A stretch of 40,508 bases of DNA, taken from Bifidobacterium stellenboschense (GTDB lineage Bacteria; Actinomycetota; Actinomycetes; Actinomycetales; Bifidobacteriaceae). Under the pieces are notes generated by a model. It made no database searches. It saw nothing but the letters and a program-made list of their open reading frames with translations, and was not told where the DNA came from. A program made the position numbers and the translations under genes. The stretch lies in contig NZ_JGZP01000031.1 in the NCBI RefSeq assembly GCF_000741785.1, positions 1-40,508 of the forward strand, read 5' to 3'. Positions 23,006 through 31,900 of this stretch are shown here, in pieces. Numbering within the stretch: the first letter of the stretch is position 1; the number at the start of each line of letters is the position of its first letter.

Positions 23006-26000
23006 CTAGTACAATCGCATGCCCTGCGGCACGGGGGTGAAGCCGGCCTGGTGGAGGACGTGCGCGTATGGGTTGCGTGCGTTCAACGGCACGCCGTTCA
23101 CGTCGGCGAACGTGACGGTGCGCACGGCCACGCCTCCCGCACCGTCCGTGCCGCCGCGGCGCAGCGCGTAGGCGAGTTCGGTCAGTCCGAGACGCAGACG
23201 CGTGTCGGCACCAGTCACGTCACGACCGACGAACACCGTCAGATGCTTGGACTTCGGTGTCGCATAGGACACCGGCCTGCCATCGGCCAACACGATGACG
23301 CCTCCCTCGCGCCGTACCGGCTTGGATGCGCCCGCCGGCGCGGACGGCCACGGCAATGCCGAGCCGTACAGGTTCGCCGGGTCGAGCACGGACAACGCCA
23401 CCGGCGAGCGCATATGTCCGGGGACGCCGGCCTGTCCATCGCCTTCGACCCGCCGCAGTTCGTCGACCGTCTCCCGCTCGGCGAATTGGGCGGCGCCGAA
23501 TCCTTCGACGAACATGCCGCGGGCGAGGCGCCCATGCTCCTCCATGCGTTTGAGCAGCGGGTACAGTGCGGGGAATCCGCCGGGCAGGTTCTCTTTGTCG
23601 ATCATCGGCTGGGCGATGACGCCGTACCGGTCGAGCAGGATCTCCACCAGTTCGAGCGCGCGTCGCTCGTCACCTCCATCATCGGCATGATGCCCCGCGG
23701 GGGCGTTGTCGTATGCGTTCACGGCATGTTCGTCACCATCGGCCGTCGGATTCGTCGCGTTCCCCATGGCACCCGCACCGGTCGCGGCGTCCGCGCCTGC
23801 GACGCCGACCACGGACCACAATCCGCCCAGCGTCATCGGCGTCGCGGGCCGCATGCGGATGCGACGGCGCGACGCACGGGCCGGCGTGCGCACCTTGCGC
23901 GAGCCCGCGGCCAACGCGCGTACGGGTGCGAACGAGCTGTTGGTCACTTTCCCCTGCCAGACGAGCGTCCACAACGCCTCCTCGAAGCGTGTCGCATCCC
24001 ACTCGGGAAGGAGGATCTCGCCGGTCGCGGCGTCGATGTCCGGCTCGGCGATGGTGGTCCAGACGCGTTTGGCGGCGTCGGCGAGCTGTGTCGCATGGTA
24101 GGCGCCGCCGGAGGATAAGACCGCGAGGATGGCCGCGGTGTAAGGCGATTCTCCTTCGGTGGCCTCTCCCCCAGGCTCCTGTTCCAGCAGGGGCGAGTCG
24201 GCGGGGTGGAAGGCGATGAGTCCCAGGTCGGTGGGGTTCGTGCCGCCGGTTTTGGAGCCGACCCATACCGCTTCGCCGCCGGCGAGCAGTTCGTCGAGCA
24301 TGGCGGGCGTGTATCCGGCGACGCGCGTCGGGAACACCGACGACTCCCAGACGGCTGCGGGCAGCGCCACGCCCTCCAGTTGCTCGATGACGCGCATCAG
24401 CCCGTCCGCGCCCTCGTATGTCTCGCCTCCGACCGGCCCGACGCCCTGCCGGTGCAGCAGGAATGACTGGTACACGGCGGCCGGCACGGGTCGTATCGCC
24501 TCGCGCGCCTTGGCGAGCGACCGCGCGCGGATACGGCGGAACACGTCGCGATGCAGCCATTGCGTCGGCTTGTCCCCCGTATGCTCCGGCGCATTGGCAT
24601 CACCGTCTTCGGCCCCATCATCATCCACGAAACGCCCGTGCAGCAGTTCGCCGCGTTGTTCGAGTTCGTCCAGCGTATGCACGGCCTCGGTCGCGCCGAC
24701 GCAGAGTTCGGCGATCATCCGGTCCGCGGTGAACGGCCCGTGGGTCTTCGCGTAGCGGGTGACGCGTCCGGCCACGTCGTCGTCGGCGAGTTCGTTCCAG
24801 AACGTGCGTCCGGCGAGCTCCCGCGAGACCTCGGCGATCACGTCCGGGTCGAGCACGGCGCTCATGTCGGTGTTGCCGAGCAGCCGTTCGAGCACGTCCG
24901 GGTCCATGGACAGCATGCGCACGCTGCGTTCGGCCTGCGGCACGTCGTACTGGTACATGACGGAGCCGACGAAGCCGAACAGTAGGTTTTCGGCGAACGG
25001 GGACGGCGTTTCGGTCGCCGCGTCCTTGATGGCTATGGTTCCGGCGTCGAGTCCGGTCATCAGGTCGCGGAGCGCCTTGAGATCGTAGACGTCCTGGAGA
25101 CATTCGCGCGCGGTCTCGAGCAGCAGCGGGAAGTTGCGTCGCGTGCGTGCCGCGGCGAGCAGTTGGGCGGCGCGGAGCCGCTGCTGCCACAGCGGCACGC
25201 GCCGGCCGGGTTCGGTGCGTGGCAGGTAGAGCGAGCGTGCGGCACATTCGCGGAACCGCGCCGCGTAGAGCACGCTCTCCCCCACTTCGCGTTCGACGAT
25301 GCGTGTGAGCTCGTCGGGTGTGAACAGGAGCAGGTCGCGTGCGGGGATGTCGCCGACGCCGTCGGGGATGCGGATGACGATGCCGTCGTCGGCCGCGTAG
25401 GCCTGCCCGTCGAATCCGTAGCGTTGCTTCAGCCGCGTGGTGATGGCCATCGACCATGGTTCGTGGACGCGTCGGCCGTATGGCGAGTGGATGATGATGC
25501 GTTGGTCGCCTTCCTCGTCCGGGCATCGTTCGACGACGATCGTGCGGTCGGAGGGGATGATGCCGGTGGCCGCCTGCTGTTCGGCGAGCAGCCTGGCGAG
25601 GTTGCCGACGGCGTTGCGGTCGAGGCCGTCGGCGGCGAGGCGCGCGAGGACGGACGGGGCGAAGGATGGGGACGACGGTGATACCCCCTCAGTCCGCTTT
25701 GCAGACAGCTCCCCCTCGAAGGGGGAGCAATGTTGGTCGGTCGTCGTCATTGCTGTCCGCTTCGCGGACAGCTCCCCCTCACGGGGGGAGCGGGAAATGG
25801 TGAGGCCGGCGGCGAGGTCGCGGATGAGGCGGCCTTTGGCTTGGCCGAAGCCGGCGTCGCGTCCGGATTCCTCGCCGTGCCAGAATGGCAGGCGCGCGGT
25901 GCGGCCGGGGGCGGGCGTGACGACGACCCGGTCGCGCGTGATCTCCTGGATCTGCCAGGTGGAGGTGCCGAGCGTGATGACGTCGCCGACGCGTGATTCG

Positions 26001-28060
26001 TACACCATCTCCTCGTCGAGTTCGCCGACCCTCCGTCTCCCTTGGTTGCCGTCCGCTTCGGGCAGGACGACCGTGTAGAGGCCCCGGTCGGGGATGGTGC
26101 CGCCGGAGGTGACGGCGAGCCGTTGCGCGCCGGGCCGCGCCGAAATGCGGTTCGCTTCGTGGTTCCACATGAGCGGCGGGCGGAATGCGGAGAACTCCTC
26201 GGTGTCGTAGGCGCCGGTGAGCATGCCCATGACCGCGTCGAACATGCTCCGGTCGAGTCCGGAGAACGGTGCGGCATGGCGTACGGCCGCATACCAGGCG
26301 TCCGGGTCGAGGTCGTCCATCGCGGCGGCGGCCACGGTCTGCTGGGCGAGCACATCGAGCGGGTTGCGCGGTATGGCCAGTGGTTCGAGACGGCCGTCGC
26401 GCATGCTTTCGATGGCCGCGGTCACGCCGATGATCTGCTCCCGCGTCAGCGGGTAGAGCAGGGCGTGCGAGACGCCGCCGACGTGATGGTCGGCGCGGCC
26501 GACGCGTTGCAGTCCGGATGCGACGGACAGCGGCGGTGCGATCTGGATGACGAGGTCGACCGACCCCATGTCGATGCCGAGTTCGAGACTGCTCGTCGCG
26601 ACCACGCACTTGAGCTCGCCGCGCTTCAGTCGTTCCTCGATCTGCTTGCGCCGGTCCTTCGAGACGGAGCCGTGGTGCGCCATCGCGATCACATCGTCCG
26701 GACCGTGCGAGCCGACGAGCTGCGTCGTGCCGCCGACGACCGCATCGTAGTGTGCGGCGAACTGCTCACGTCCTTCGGGCGAGCCCGTATCGGCCGACGT
26801 GGGAGAGGTGACGGAACTCCCGCTCCCCCGTCGCTCGGCGTACAGGTCGTTCAACCGCGCGGTGAGCTTCTCGGCGAGTCCGCGCGAGTTGACGAACACG
26901 AGCGTGGTCCGGTGCGCGAGGATCTCGTCGAGCACGCTCGCCTCGACGACCGGCCAGATCGATCCGCTTGTGCGGTCGCCGGCCGCGCCGACGACCGCCG
27001 TGGACGAATCGCGGCCGGCGAGGCCTTTGCGCTCGGCGAGCCGTTGCATGGCGGGCGTCACGCCGGAGATATAGGGCGCGTCGGCACGCGCCGTGTCGAC
27101 GCCGCCTGCGCGGTGCGGCACGTTCGCGGAGGAGAGGTCGTGCATGTCGGCCAATGGTTCGACGACCTTCAGATCCATGTCCGGACGTGAACCGGGGTTC
27201 ACGATTGTGACGGACCGGCTCCCGCCGAGGAAGCGCGCCGCCTCGGCGGGCGGGTTCACGGTGGCGGACAGGCCGATGCGCTGCACGGGGGAATCGCCGG
27301 CGACGAGCCCGTCGAGCCGTTCGAGGCTCAGCGCGAGGTGGCTCCCGCGTTTAGTGCCGGCGAGCGCGTGCACTTCGTCGACGATGACCGTGTCCACGGT
27401 TTTCAGGATGCGCCGGGCCTTGGAGGTGAGCAGCAGGTAGAGCGATTCGGGTGTGGTGACGAGGATGTCCGGCGGGTGGGCGGCGATGGCGCGGCGTTCC
27501 TTGGGCGTGGTGTCGCCGCTGCGCGTGGCGACGCGGATGCGCGGCGCGGGCAGGCCGAGCGTCTCGCATTCGCCGGCGATGCCGTCGAGCGGCGTTTCGA
27601 GGTTTTTGGCCACGTCGACGGCGAGCGCCTTCAGCGGGGAGATGTAGAGGATGCGCACGCCGTGGGTCGTGCGCTTTGCGGAGGCTGAGGCGGGACCACC
27701 CCCAGTCGGCTTCGCCGACAGGCCCCGCCGGCGGGGGCGGGAAGCAGCGGTCGGCTCCGAGTCGCGAGGAACCGCTGCGGCCGATTCCGGGAGGGGGCCG
27801 GAAGTAGAAGCCGACTCCGAGTCGGGGCACGATGCGACGGCCATCAGGCGGTCGATGGCGGAGAGGAAGGCGGCGAGGGTCTTGCCGGAACCGGTGGGGG
27901 CGACGACCAGCACGTTCTCCCCGGAGCGGATGGCCGGCCACGCCCCGCGTTGGGCTTCGGTCGGTTTGCCGAAGGCGCGGTGGAACCAGACCCTCGTGGG
28001 CTCCGAGAACGATTCCAATCCTTCGCACATATGTTCGATTATCGCCTCGGCCGCGGACAC
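23006..28060 (-). CDS. lhr: Lhr-family ATP-dependent helicase with in-frame repeat insertions
   Basis: The frame starts at GTG 28060 (1684 residues); ATG 28030 is an alternative. The N-terminal half is a superfamily 2 helicase: Walker A APTGSGKT (54-61), SPLKALAVD as motif Ia, TTPESL, DEVH (228-231), GLSAT, and later TSSLELGIDMG and QRVGRADH. The long C-terminal part is the Lhr-type region with winged-helix and HTH_42-like segments. Family members are 3'-5' DNA/RNA-DNA helicases linked to DNA repair. Two places hold translated palindromic repeats. Residues about 72-134 contain GLSAKPTGGG, between motifs I and Ia. Residues about 754-795 contain GELSAKRT twice, at 762-769 and 783-790. They look like tolerated insertions in loops. 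Confidence 0.9.
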   Translation of the reverse strand: MSAAEAIIEHMCEGLESFSEPTRVWFHRAFGKPTEAQRGAWPAIRSGENVLVVAPTGSGKTLAAFLSAIDRLMAVASCPDSESASTSGPLPESAAAVPRDSEPTAASRPRRRGLSAKPTGGGPASASAKRTTHGVRILYISPLKALAVDVAKNLETPLDGIAGECETLGLPAPRIRVATRSGDTTPKERRAIAAHPPDILVTTPESLYLLLTSKARRILKTVDTVIVDEVHALAGTKRGSHLALSLERLDGLVAGDSPVQRIGLSATVNPPAEAARFLGGSRSVTIVNPGSRPDMDLKVVEPLADMHDLSSANVPHRAGGVDTARADAPYISGVTPAMQRLAERKGLAGRDSSTAVVGAAGDRTSGSIWPVVEASVLDEILAHRTTLVFVNSRGLAEKLTARLNDLYAERRGSGSSVTSPTSADTGSPEGREQFAAHYDAVVGGTTQLVGSHGPDDVIAMAHHGSVSKDRRKQIEERLKRGELKCVVATSSLELGIDMGSVDLVIQIAPPLSVASGLQRVGRADHHVGGVSHALLYPLTREQIIGVTAAIESMRDGRLEPLAIPRNPLDVLAQQTVAAAAMDDLDPDAWYAAVRHAAPFSGLDRSMFDAVMGMLTGAYDTEEFSAFRPPLMWNHEANRISARPGAQRLAVTSGGTIPDRGLYTVVLPEADGNQGRRRVGELDEEMVYESRVGDVITLGTSTWQIQEITRDRVVVTPAPGRTARLPFWHGEESGRDAGFGQAKGRLIRDLAAGLTISRSPREGELSAKRTAMTTTDQHCSPFEGELSAKRTEGVSPSSPSFAPSVLARLAADGLDRNAVGNLARLLAEQQAATGIIPSDRTIVVERCPDEEGDQRIIIHSPYGRRVHEPWSMAITTRLKQRYGFDGQAYAADDGIVIRIPDGVGDIPARDLLLFTPDELTRIVEREVGESVLYAARFRECAARSLYLPRTEPGRRVPLWQQRLRAAQLLAAARTRRNFPLLLETARECLQDVYDLKALRDLMTGLDAGTIAIKDAATETPSPFAENLLFGFVGSVMYQYDVPQAERSVRMLSMDPDVLERLLGNTDMSAVLDPDVIAEVSRELAGRTFWNELADDDVAGRVTRYAKTHGPFTADRMIAELCVGATEAVHTLDELEQRGELLHGRFVDDDGAEDGDANAPEHTGDKPTQWLHRDVFRRIRARSLAKAREAIRPVPAAVYQSFLLHRQGVGPVGGETYEGADGLMRVIEQLEGVALPAAVWESSVFPTRVAGYTPAMLDELLAGGEAVWVGSKTGGTNPTDLGLIAFHPADSPLLEQEPGGEATEGESPYTAAILAVLSSGGAYHATQLADAAKRVWTTIAEPDIDAATGEILLPEWDATRFEEALWTLVWQGKVTNSSFAPVRALAAGSRKVRTPARASRRRIRMRPATPMTLGGLWSVVGVAGADAATGAGAMGNATNPTADGDEHAVNAYDNAPAGHHADDGGDERRALELVEILLDRYGVIAQPMIDKENLPGGFPALYPLLKRMEEHGRLARGMFVEGFGAAQFAERETVDELRRVEGDGQAGVPGHMRSPVALSVLDPANLYGSALPWPSAPAGASKPVRREGGVIVLADGRPVSYATPKSKHLTVFVGRDVTGADTRLRLGLTELAYALRRGGTDGAGGVAVRTVTFADVNGVPLNARNPYAHVLHQAGFTPVPQGMRLY
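25683..25790. repeat. Two dispersed palindromic repeats inside the helicase gene
   Basis: Both copies (25683-25728 and 25752-25790) have a second hairpin (the second copy is the perfect TGTCCGC-TTC-GCGGACA) next to a CTCCCCC/GGGGGAG hairpin; the first also keeps the CCCCCTCAGT end. They are in the same orientation and frame, so each is translated as SP-x-EGELSAKRT, 21 residues apart. Confidence 0.85.
27693..27740. repeat. Dispersed palindromic repeat near the start of the helicase gene
   Basis: The element reads GACCACCCCCAGTCGG ... CCGACAGGCCCCGCC and GGCGGGGGCGG, matching copy 2b at 4570-4613. Translated on the minus strand it gives RRRGLSAKPTGGG (helicase residues about 110-122), the same frame as the other two copies in this gene. 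Confidence 0.8.
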
Positions 28061-28105
28061 GTGACACGCGTTCGTCCCGACGCCGGCACCGACGAATCCG
28101 TCCGG

Positions 28106-28312
28106 TCAGTCCTCCACGTATTCGAGGACGTCGCCGGGCTGGCAGTCGAGGGCCGCGCAGAGCCGGTCGAGCGTAGTGAAGCGTATCGCCTTGGCGCGTC
28201 CGTTCTTGAGCACGGACACGTTGACGGGCGTGATGCCGATGCGGTCGGCGAGCTCGCCGACGCTCATCTTGCGTTTGGCGAGCATGACGTCGATGTTCAC
28301 GCGGATGGCCAT
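28106..28312 (-). CDS. XRE-family regulator (YozG/Cro-like)
   Basis: The 68-residue protein is a single Cro/C1-type helix-turn-helix. MLAKRKMSVGELADRIGITPVNVSVLKNGRAKAIRF holds the helix 2-turn-helix 3 unit, and TLDRLCAALDCQPGDVLEYVED is the classic end of the family. ATG 28312 follows directly on the stop of the DUF2975 gene, so the two are co-translated. This pairing (a DUF2975 membrane protein with a tiny XRE regulator) is frequent in Gram-positive bacteria. The palindromes at 28979-29046 are candidate operators, implying autoregulation and possible control of the divergent DUF4173 gene. Ligand or signal is unknown. Confidence 0.88.
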   Translation of the reverse strand: MAIRVNIDVMLAKRKMSVGELADRIGITPVNVSVLKNGRAKAIRFTTLDRLCAALDCQPGDVLEYVED

Positions 28313-28891
28313 TCAGATCACCGCCTCGAGCTCGTCGCGTTGCGCGATGGCCGCGTTGAGCAGGGACCGCATGACGAGCATGAGCAGGATGAACGCGGCG
28401 ATGAGCAGCAGTGCGACGACGCACGCCACGCTCATGGCGACGGCACCCATCGCGACGTCCGCGGAGGCGCCTCGGGCCGAATCGTAGTATTCGGCGTGCG
28501 CCAGCGAGCCGTAGAGCAGCACGAACAGCACGAGCGCGCCTTCCGCAGTGGCGCATGCGACGATGGCATCGGTCCATCTCACGGCTTTGCCGGAGAAGAC
28601 GTCACGTCGTTTGACGAGCGTGAGCAGCCGCCACAGGGGGATCAGCGCGACCTCGAAGCACAGGATGCCGAGCAGTCCGGCGACGGCGTACGGCCATCGG
28701 GCCGGGGCGAGCTCCGGGTACATGGCGGTGATGTCGCCGGAGAGGACGACCACGACGCACTGCCCCCACAGGCAGATCAGTTCGAAGAGGACGATCATCG
28801 CCTTGAGCACGGCGATCGCCGTGGGGTGATACTCCTTCCAGAGCCGCACGTCGGGTACATCACTCCCGTCCGATCGATCGACGCCAGCCAT
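28313..28891 (-). CDS. DUF2975-like four-helix membrane protein
   Basis: The start is set at ATG 28891 (MAGVDRSDG), with AAGGAAGG about 11 bases before it; a longer frame to 29029 would cover the operator sites and is rejected. The 192-residue protein has four hydrophobic segments, near residues 28-50, 65-85, 105-128 and 150-175 (IAVLKAMIVLFELICLWG; YAVAGLLGILCFEVALIPLW; VACATAEGALVLFVLLYGSL; SVACVVALLLIAAFILLMLV). The FSGKAVRW loop after helix 2 is typical of DUF2975 proteins. It is encoded with the XRE regulator that follows without a gap, and may tether or inhibit that regulator at the membrane. Function is otherwise unknown. Confidence 0.75.
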   Translation of the reverse strand: MAGVDRSDGSDVPDVRLWKEYHPTAIAVLKAMIVLFELICLWGQCVVVVLSGDITAMYPELAPARWPYAVAGLLGILCFEVALIPLWRLLTLVKRRDVFSGKAVRWTDAIVACATAEGALVLFVLLYGSLAHAEYYDSARGASADVAMGAVAMSVACVVALLLIAAFILLMLVMRSLLNAAIAQRDELEAVI

Positions 28892-28978
28892 ATGCCCCAC
28901 CGCCTTCCTTGTCGCATGCACCTGAACCCATCCCGAACGGGCGCAGCGCATCATTGCAATCGCACGACGATAATAACC

Positions 28979-29046
28979 TATCGAAATTCGATATGCAAAT
29001 TCGGTGAAGAATCGTATCTCGATAATCATCTATCGTTTTTCGATAG
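28979..29046. promoter_or_regulatory. Three TATCG/CGATA palindromes between divergent genes
   Basis: TATCGAAATTCGATA (28979-28993, 7-1-7), TATCTCGATA (29015-29024) and CTATCG-TTTTT-CGATAG (29030-29046) share TATC and GATA arms. They lie in an AT-rich gap between the DUF2975/XRE pair and the DUF4173 gene. The XRE protein is the likely ligand, so both directions may be controlled together. Confidence 0.6.
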
Positions 29047-29115
29047 CTTACGGTGAGGGCAAAGCACGACGAAGCGACGGACGGCCCGCCGCACGCATCA
29101 TCGAAGGAGCACGAC

Positions 29116-30498
29116 ATGAATCCGCAACCATCGACCACCACGCAACCACCCGCCACGCGGCCAACGACCGCACGACCGTCGCCCACCGCCGCGAAACCCT
29201 CGACGCGGACCATCCTCACGCTCGCCGTCTCGCTGCTCGTCGTCGTGGCGTTCGATCGTCTCGTCATCGCGGCGCCGTTCCGATACGCATCCCCGTTCAC
29301 GCCGATCGCCGTCTTCTGGATCGCCGGCGTGGCGGCGACGACCCTGCTGCACTGGCGGACGGCAATCCGCCGCCCGATGACGTGGTTCGTCGCCACGGCC
29401 GTCGTCGCCTGCGCCGTCTGGACTGCGACGGACATGGCCGGGGCGTTCGCGACATACGACGTCACCTATCCGCTCACGATGTTCGTGGCCGTGCCCGCGC
29501 TGCTCATGCTGCATCTGCAGCTCGTGAACGGCCGGTTCGATGTGTGGCGTCCCGCCGGCGTGGCGTTGCGCTGGCTGACCGGATGGGCGGTGCAGCCGTT
29601 CTCCGGATTGGGCGCGTTCGGCCGCGCCGTCGCCGGAATCGCCCGTATCACCACCCGCACCGTCTCGGACGGCGACCGTCGCCCGACGTTGCGCCGCATC
29701 GGCCTGGCGGCGGCCATCGCCGTGCCGACGATCATCGTGCTGGGCACGCTGTTGGCGAGCGCCGACATGGTCTTCGCCTACGCGCTCTCCCGTCTCGCCG
29801 CGGACGTCGACGTGACGGCGTTCGCCTGGCATGCGGGGTTCGTGCTGGCCGCGTTCCCGTTCATGTTCTCGCTGCTCGCGAACCAGGATATGCGCGGCGG
29901 CGAGGTCGCCGACCTGTACGGCAGGCGGGTCGCGCTGTCGTTGGATCCGGTGGTGACGGCGATCGTACTAGGCGCGGTGCTCGCCCTGTACGTCGTGTTC
30001 TGCGCGGTGCAGTTCGCGTTCCTGTTCGCCGGCGCGGGCCTGCCGGACGGCATGACGTACGCGGAGTATGCGCGCGGCGGGTTCTTCCAGCTGCTGCTGG
30101 TCGCCGCGATCGATCTGGGCGTGTTCGGCGTCGTGCTCTCCTACGCGCCCCGGACGCGCACGCTGACGGCGATGCTCGTCGCGCTCGTCGCGGCGACGGG
30201 CGTGATGCTGGTCTCGGCGGGTATGCGGCTCGGCCTGTACGTGGGCGCGTACGGGCTCACGTGGCTGCGGTTCGCGTCGTTGACGTTCATCGGCTTGCTG
30301 GCCGTGGTGCTTGTGCTGTGTCTCGTGAAGACGGCGACGGTGCGTATGCGCGTGGACCGGCTGCCGTTGGTCGCGACGTGCCTCGTCCTGTTCGTCGTCT
30401 GGTATGTCGCGCTCGGATGGTGCGATCCGATGGCGTTGGTCGACGCGTACAACGCGTCCCACGGGTTCGACGCGGCGGGTGCGATGGCGATGATGTGA
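29116..30498 (+). CDS. DUF4173-like polytopic membrane protein
   Basis: ATG 29116 is preceded by GAAGGAG seven bases upstream; the longer frame from 29053 lacks a site. The 460-residue protein has a T/P-rich start (residues 1-32), then about ten to twelve hydrophobic helices. A central loop carries GLPDGMTYAEYARGGFFQLL, the characteristic sequence of DUF4173 membrane proteins. The family is of unknown function and often occurs beside small regulators and DUF2975 proteins, as here. It is transcribed divergently from that pair and shares the palindrome cluster. A sensing or envelope role is plausible but unproved. Confidence 0.8.
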   Translation: MNPQPSTTTQPPATRPTTARPSPTAAKPSTRTILTLAVSLLVVVAFDRLVIAAPFRYASPFTPIAVFWIAGVAATTLLHWRTAIRRPMTWFVATAVVACAVWTATDMAGAFATYDVTYPLTMFVAVPALLMLHLQLVNGRFDVWRPAGVALRWLTGWAVQPFSGLGAFGRAVAGIARITTRTVSDGDRRPTLRRIGLAAAIAVPTIIVLGTLLASADMVFAYALSRLAADVDVTAFAWHAGFVLAAFPFMFSLLANQDMRGGEVADLYGRRVALSLDPVVTAIVLGAVLALYVVFCAVQFAFLFAGAGLPDGMTYAEYARGGFFQLLLVAAIDLGVFGVVLSYAPRTRTLTAMLVALVAATGVMLVSAGMRLGLYVGAYGLTWLRFASLTFIGLLAVVLVLCLVKTATVRMRVDRLPLVATCLVLFVVWYVALGWCDPMALVDAYNASHGFDAAGAMAMM

Positions 30499-30526
30499 CG
30501 GCGGCCGCCACGCACGACGGCCGCCG
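30499..30526. terminator. Bidirectional hairpin
   Basis: CGGCGGCC, a 12-base loop and GGCCGCCG lie exactly between the convergent stops at 30498 and 30532. The outer bases TGACG and CGTCA can extend the stem. Confidence 0.55.
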
Positions 30527-30531
30527 GGACG

Positions 30532-31761
30532 TCATGCGCGCTTGCGGCGCAGGGTCTCATGCATGACGACCATGAGCAGGAGGAACGCGAACAGGTAGAA
30601 CGGGAACAGGCCGATGCTCATGTACTGGGCGATGAGTCCGAACAACGGCGGCATGAGCATGGAGCCGACGTAGGCGAACGCCATCTGCACGCCGATGATG
30701 GCCTGCGAGTTCTCCTCGCCGAAGTATCCGGGCGTGGAGTGGATGACGCACGGGTAGATAGGCGCGCAGCCGAAGCCGACGATCATGAGGCCGGCGAGCA
30801 CGCCGATGTGGTTCGGCAGCGGGATGAGCATGGTGACGGCGCCGAACGCGATGAGCACCTGTCCGAGGCGGATCATCGCCGGGTCGGACAGCTTCATCGT
30901 GATGAAGCCGCTCAGGCCGCGGCCCACGGTGATGCCGATGCAGAACAGGCTGGCCCAGCGGGCGGCGGTCGTCTTGTCGATGCCCTGGCCGAGCACCATG
31001 TAGCTGGAGCCCCACAGCATGGCGGTCTGCTCGATGGCGCAATAGCACAGGAACATGATGAGGATCTCTCGCGCGCCGCGGATGGCGAGCACGCCTTTGA
31101 GCCCGAGCGGCTTGCGGAGCTCCGCGGACTGGGCGCCCTGCGCGCCGGCGTCGGGGCCGGAATCGGAATCGGGATCGGGCCCGGGCCCGGAGGGAGCCGG
31201 GGCCGCGGCCGCCTTGCGCGACTTCCACAGCGGCAGGCTGAGGATGAGGATCGCGGTCAGACCGATCTGCAGGAATCCGATGTACCGGTAGCCCCACGGC
31301 CACCCCTGCCCTCCGGCGAGCGCATGACCCATCACATAGGGGCCGATGAGCGCGCCGACGCCCCACATGCAGTGCAGCCAGCTCATGTGACGGCTCTCGT
31401 AGTGGATGGCCACGTAGTTGTTGAGCGCCGCGTCGACGCCGCCGGCGCCCAGACCGTAGGGAACGGCGAGGAGCACCAGCACCCAGTAGTTGGGGGCGAC
31501 GGAGAAGCCGAGCAGGGCGGCCGCGGTGATGGCGACGGATGCGGCGGTGATGCGGCCCGTGCCGAACCGCAGGGTGAGACGGTCGGACAGGAGCGCGGAG
31601 CAGATGGTCGCCGCGGAGATGGTCATCGAGATGCCGCCCGCCCACGAGACGGGGGCGCCGAGATCCTGGCTCATCGTCGGCCATGCGGCGCCGAGCAGGG
31701 CGTCGGGCAGGCCGAGCGATATGAAGGCGACGTAGATGACGGCGAGCAGCAGGCTTGCCAT
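30532..31761 (-). CDS. Major facilitator superfamily transporter
   Basis: The 409-residue protein starts at ATG 31761 with GGAGGG about five bases before it. Twelve hydrophobic segments are visible, six on each side of a long cytoplasmic linker (about residues 185-230) that is rich in A, P, G, D and S. The motif between helices 2 and 3 is SDRLTLRFGTGRI, a variant of the MFS signature GxxxDRxGRR. The second half has VGRGLSGFITMKLSD in the equivalent place. The general look is that of sugar-type MFS permeases (FucP-like). It follows a ribokinase-like gene on the same strand, so uptake of ribose or another carbohydrate is plausible. A palindromic operator lies just upstream. Confidence 0.85.
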   Translation of the reverse strand: MASLLLAVIYVAFISLGLPDALLGAAWPTMSQDLGAPVSWAGGISMTISAATICSALLSDRLTLRFGTGRITAASVAITAAALLGFSVAPNYWVLVLLAVPYGLGAGGVDAALNNYVAIHYESRHMSWLHCMWGVGALIGPYVMGHALAGGQGWPWGYRYIGFLQIGLTAILILSLPLWKSRKAAAAPAPSGPGPDPDSDSGPDAGAQGAQSAELRKPLGLKGVLAIRGAREILIMFLCYCAIEQTAMLWGSSYMVLGQGIDKTTAARWASLFCIGITVGRGLSGFITMKLSDPAMIRLGQVLIAFGAVTMLIPLPNHIGVLAGLMIVGFGCAPIYPCVIHSTPGYFGEENSQAIIGVQMAFAYVGSMLMPPLFGLIAQYMSIGLFPFYLFAFLLLMVVMHETLRRKRA

Positions 31762-31790
31762 GGTTTCCCTCCACTGTGACGGTCAATCGT

Positions 31791-31808
31791 TATGTACGTT
31801 CGTACATA
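31791..31808. promoter_or_regulatory. Palindromic operator upstream of the MFS gene
   Basis: TATGTACGTTCGTACATA is an 8-2-8 inverted repeat 30 bases before the transporter start. Its form suits a dimeric LacI- or TetR-type repressor. No such gene is in the window. Confidence 0.6.
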
Positions 31809-31831
31809 CTAGCGGGCGGCGCATGACAGAA

Positions 31832-31866
31832 CGGCCCCGGGACACGCCGAAGGCGTCCCGGGGCCG
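31832..31866 (-). terminator. Hairpin after the ribokinase-like gene
   Basis: CGGCCCCGGGACACGCC and GGCGTCCCGGGGCCG form a long stem with a two-base bulge and a three-base loop. It follows the minus-strand stop at 31901 and is followed by TTCTGT on that strand. It probably separates the kinase transcript from the transporter, which has its own operator. Confidence 0.6.
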
Positions 31867-31900
31867 TATGCGATGGAAGACGGCGACTACGCCGCGCCCG

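Noticed and set aside
25683..25790. Repeats in the helicase gene as an assembly error
   Set aside because: The two copies differ in sequence, both keep the frame and related copies occur elsewhere in the window, so a collapsed or duplicated read artefact is unlikely.
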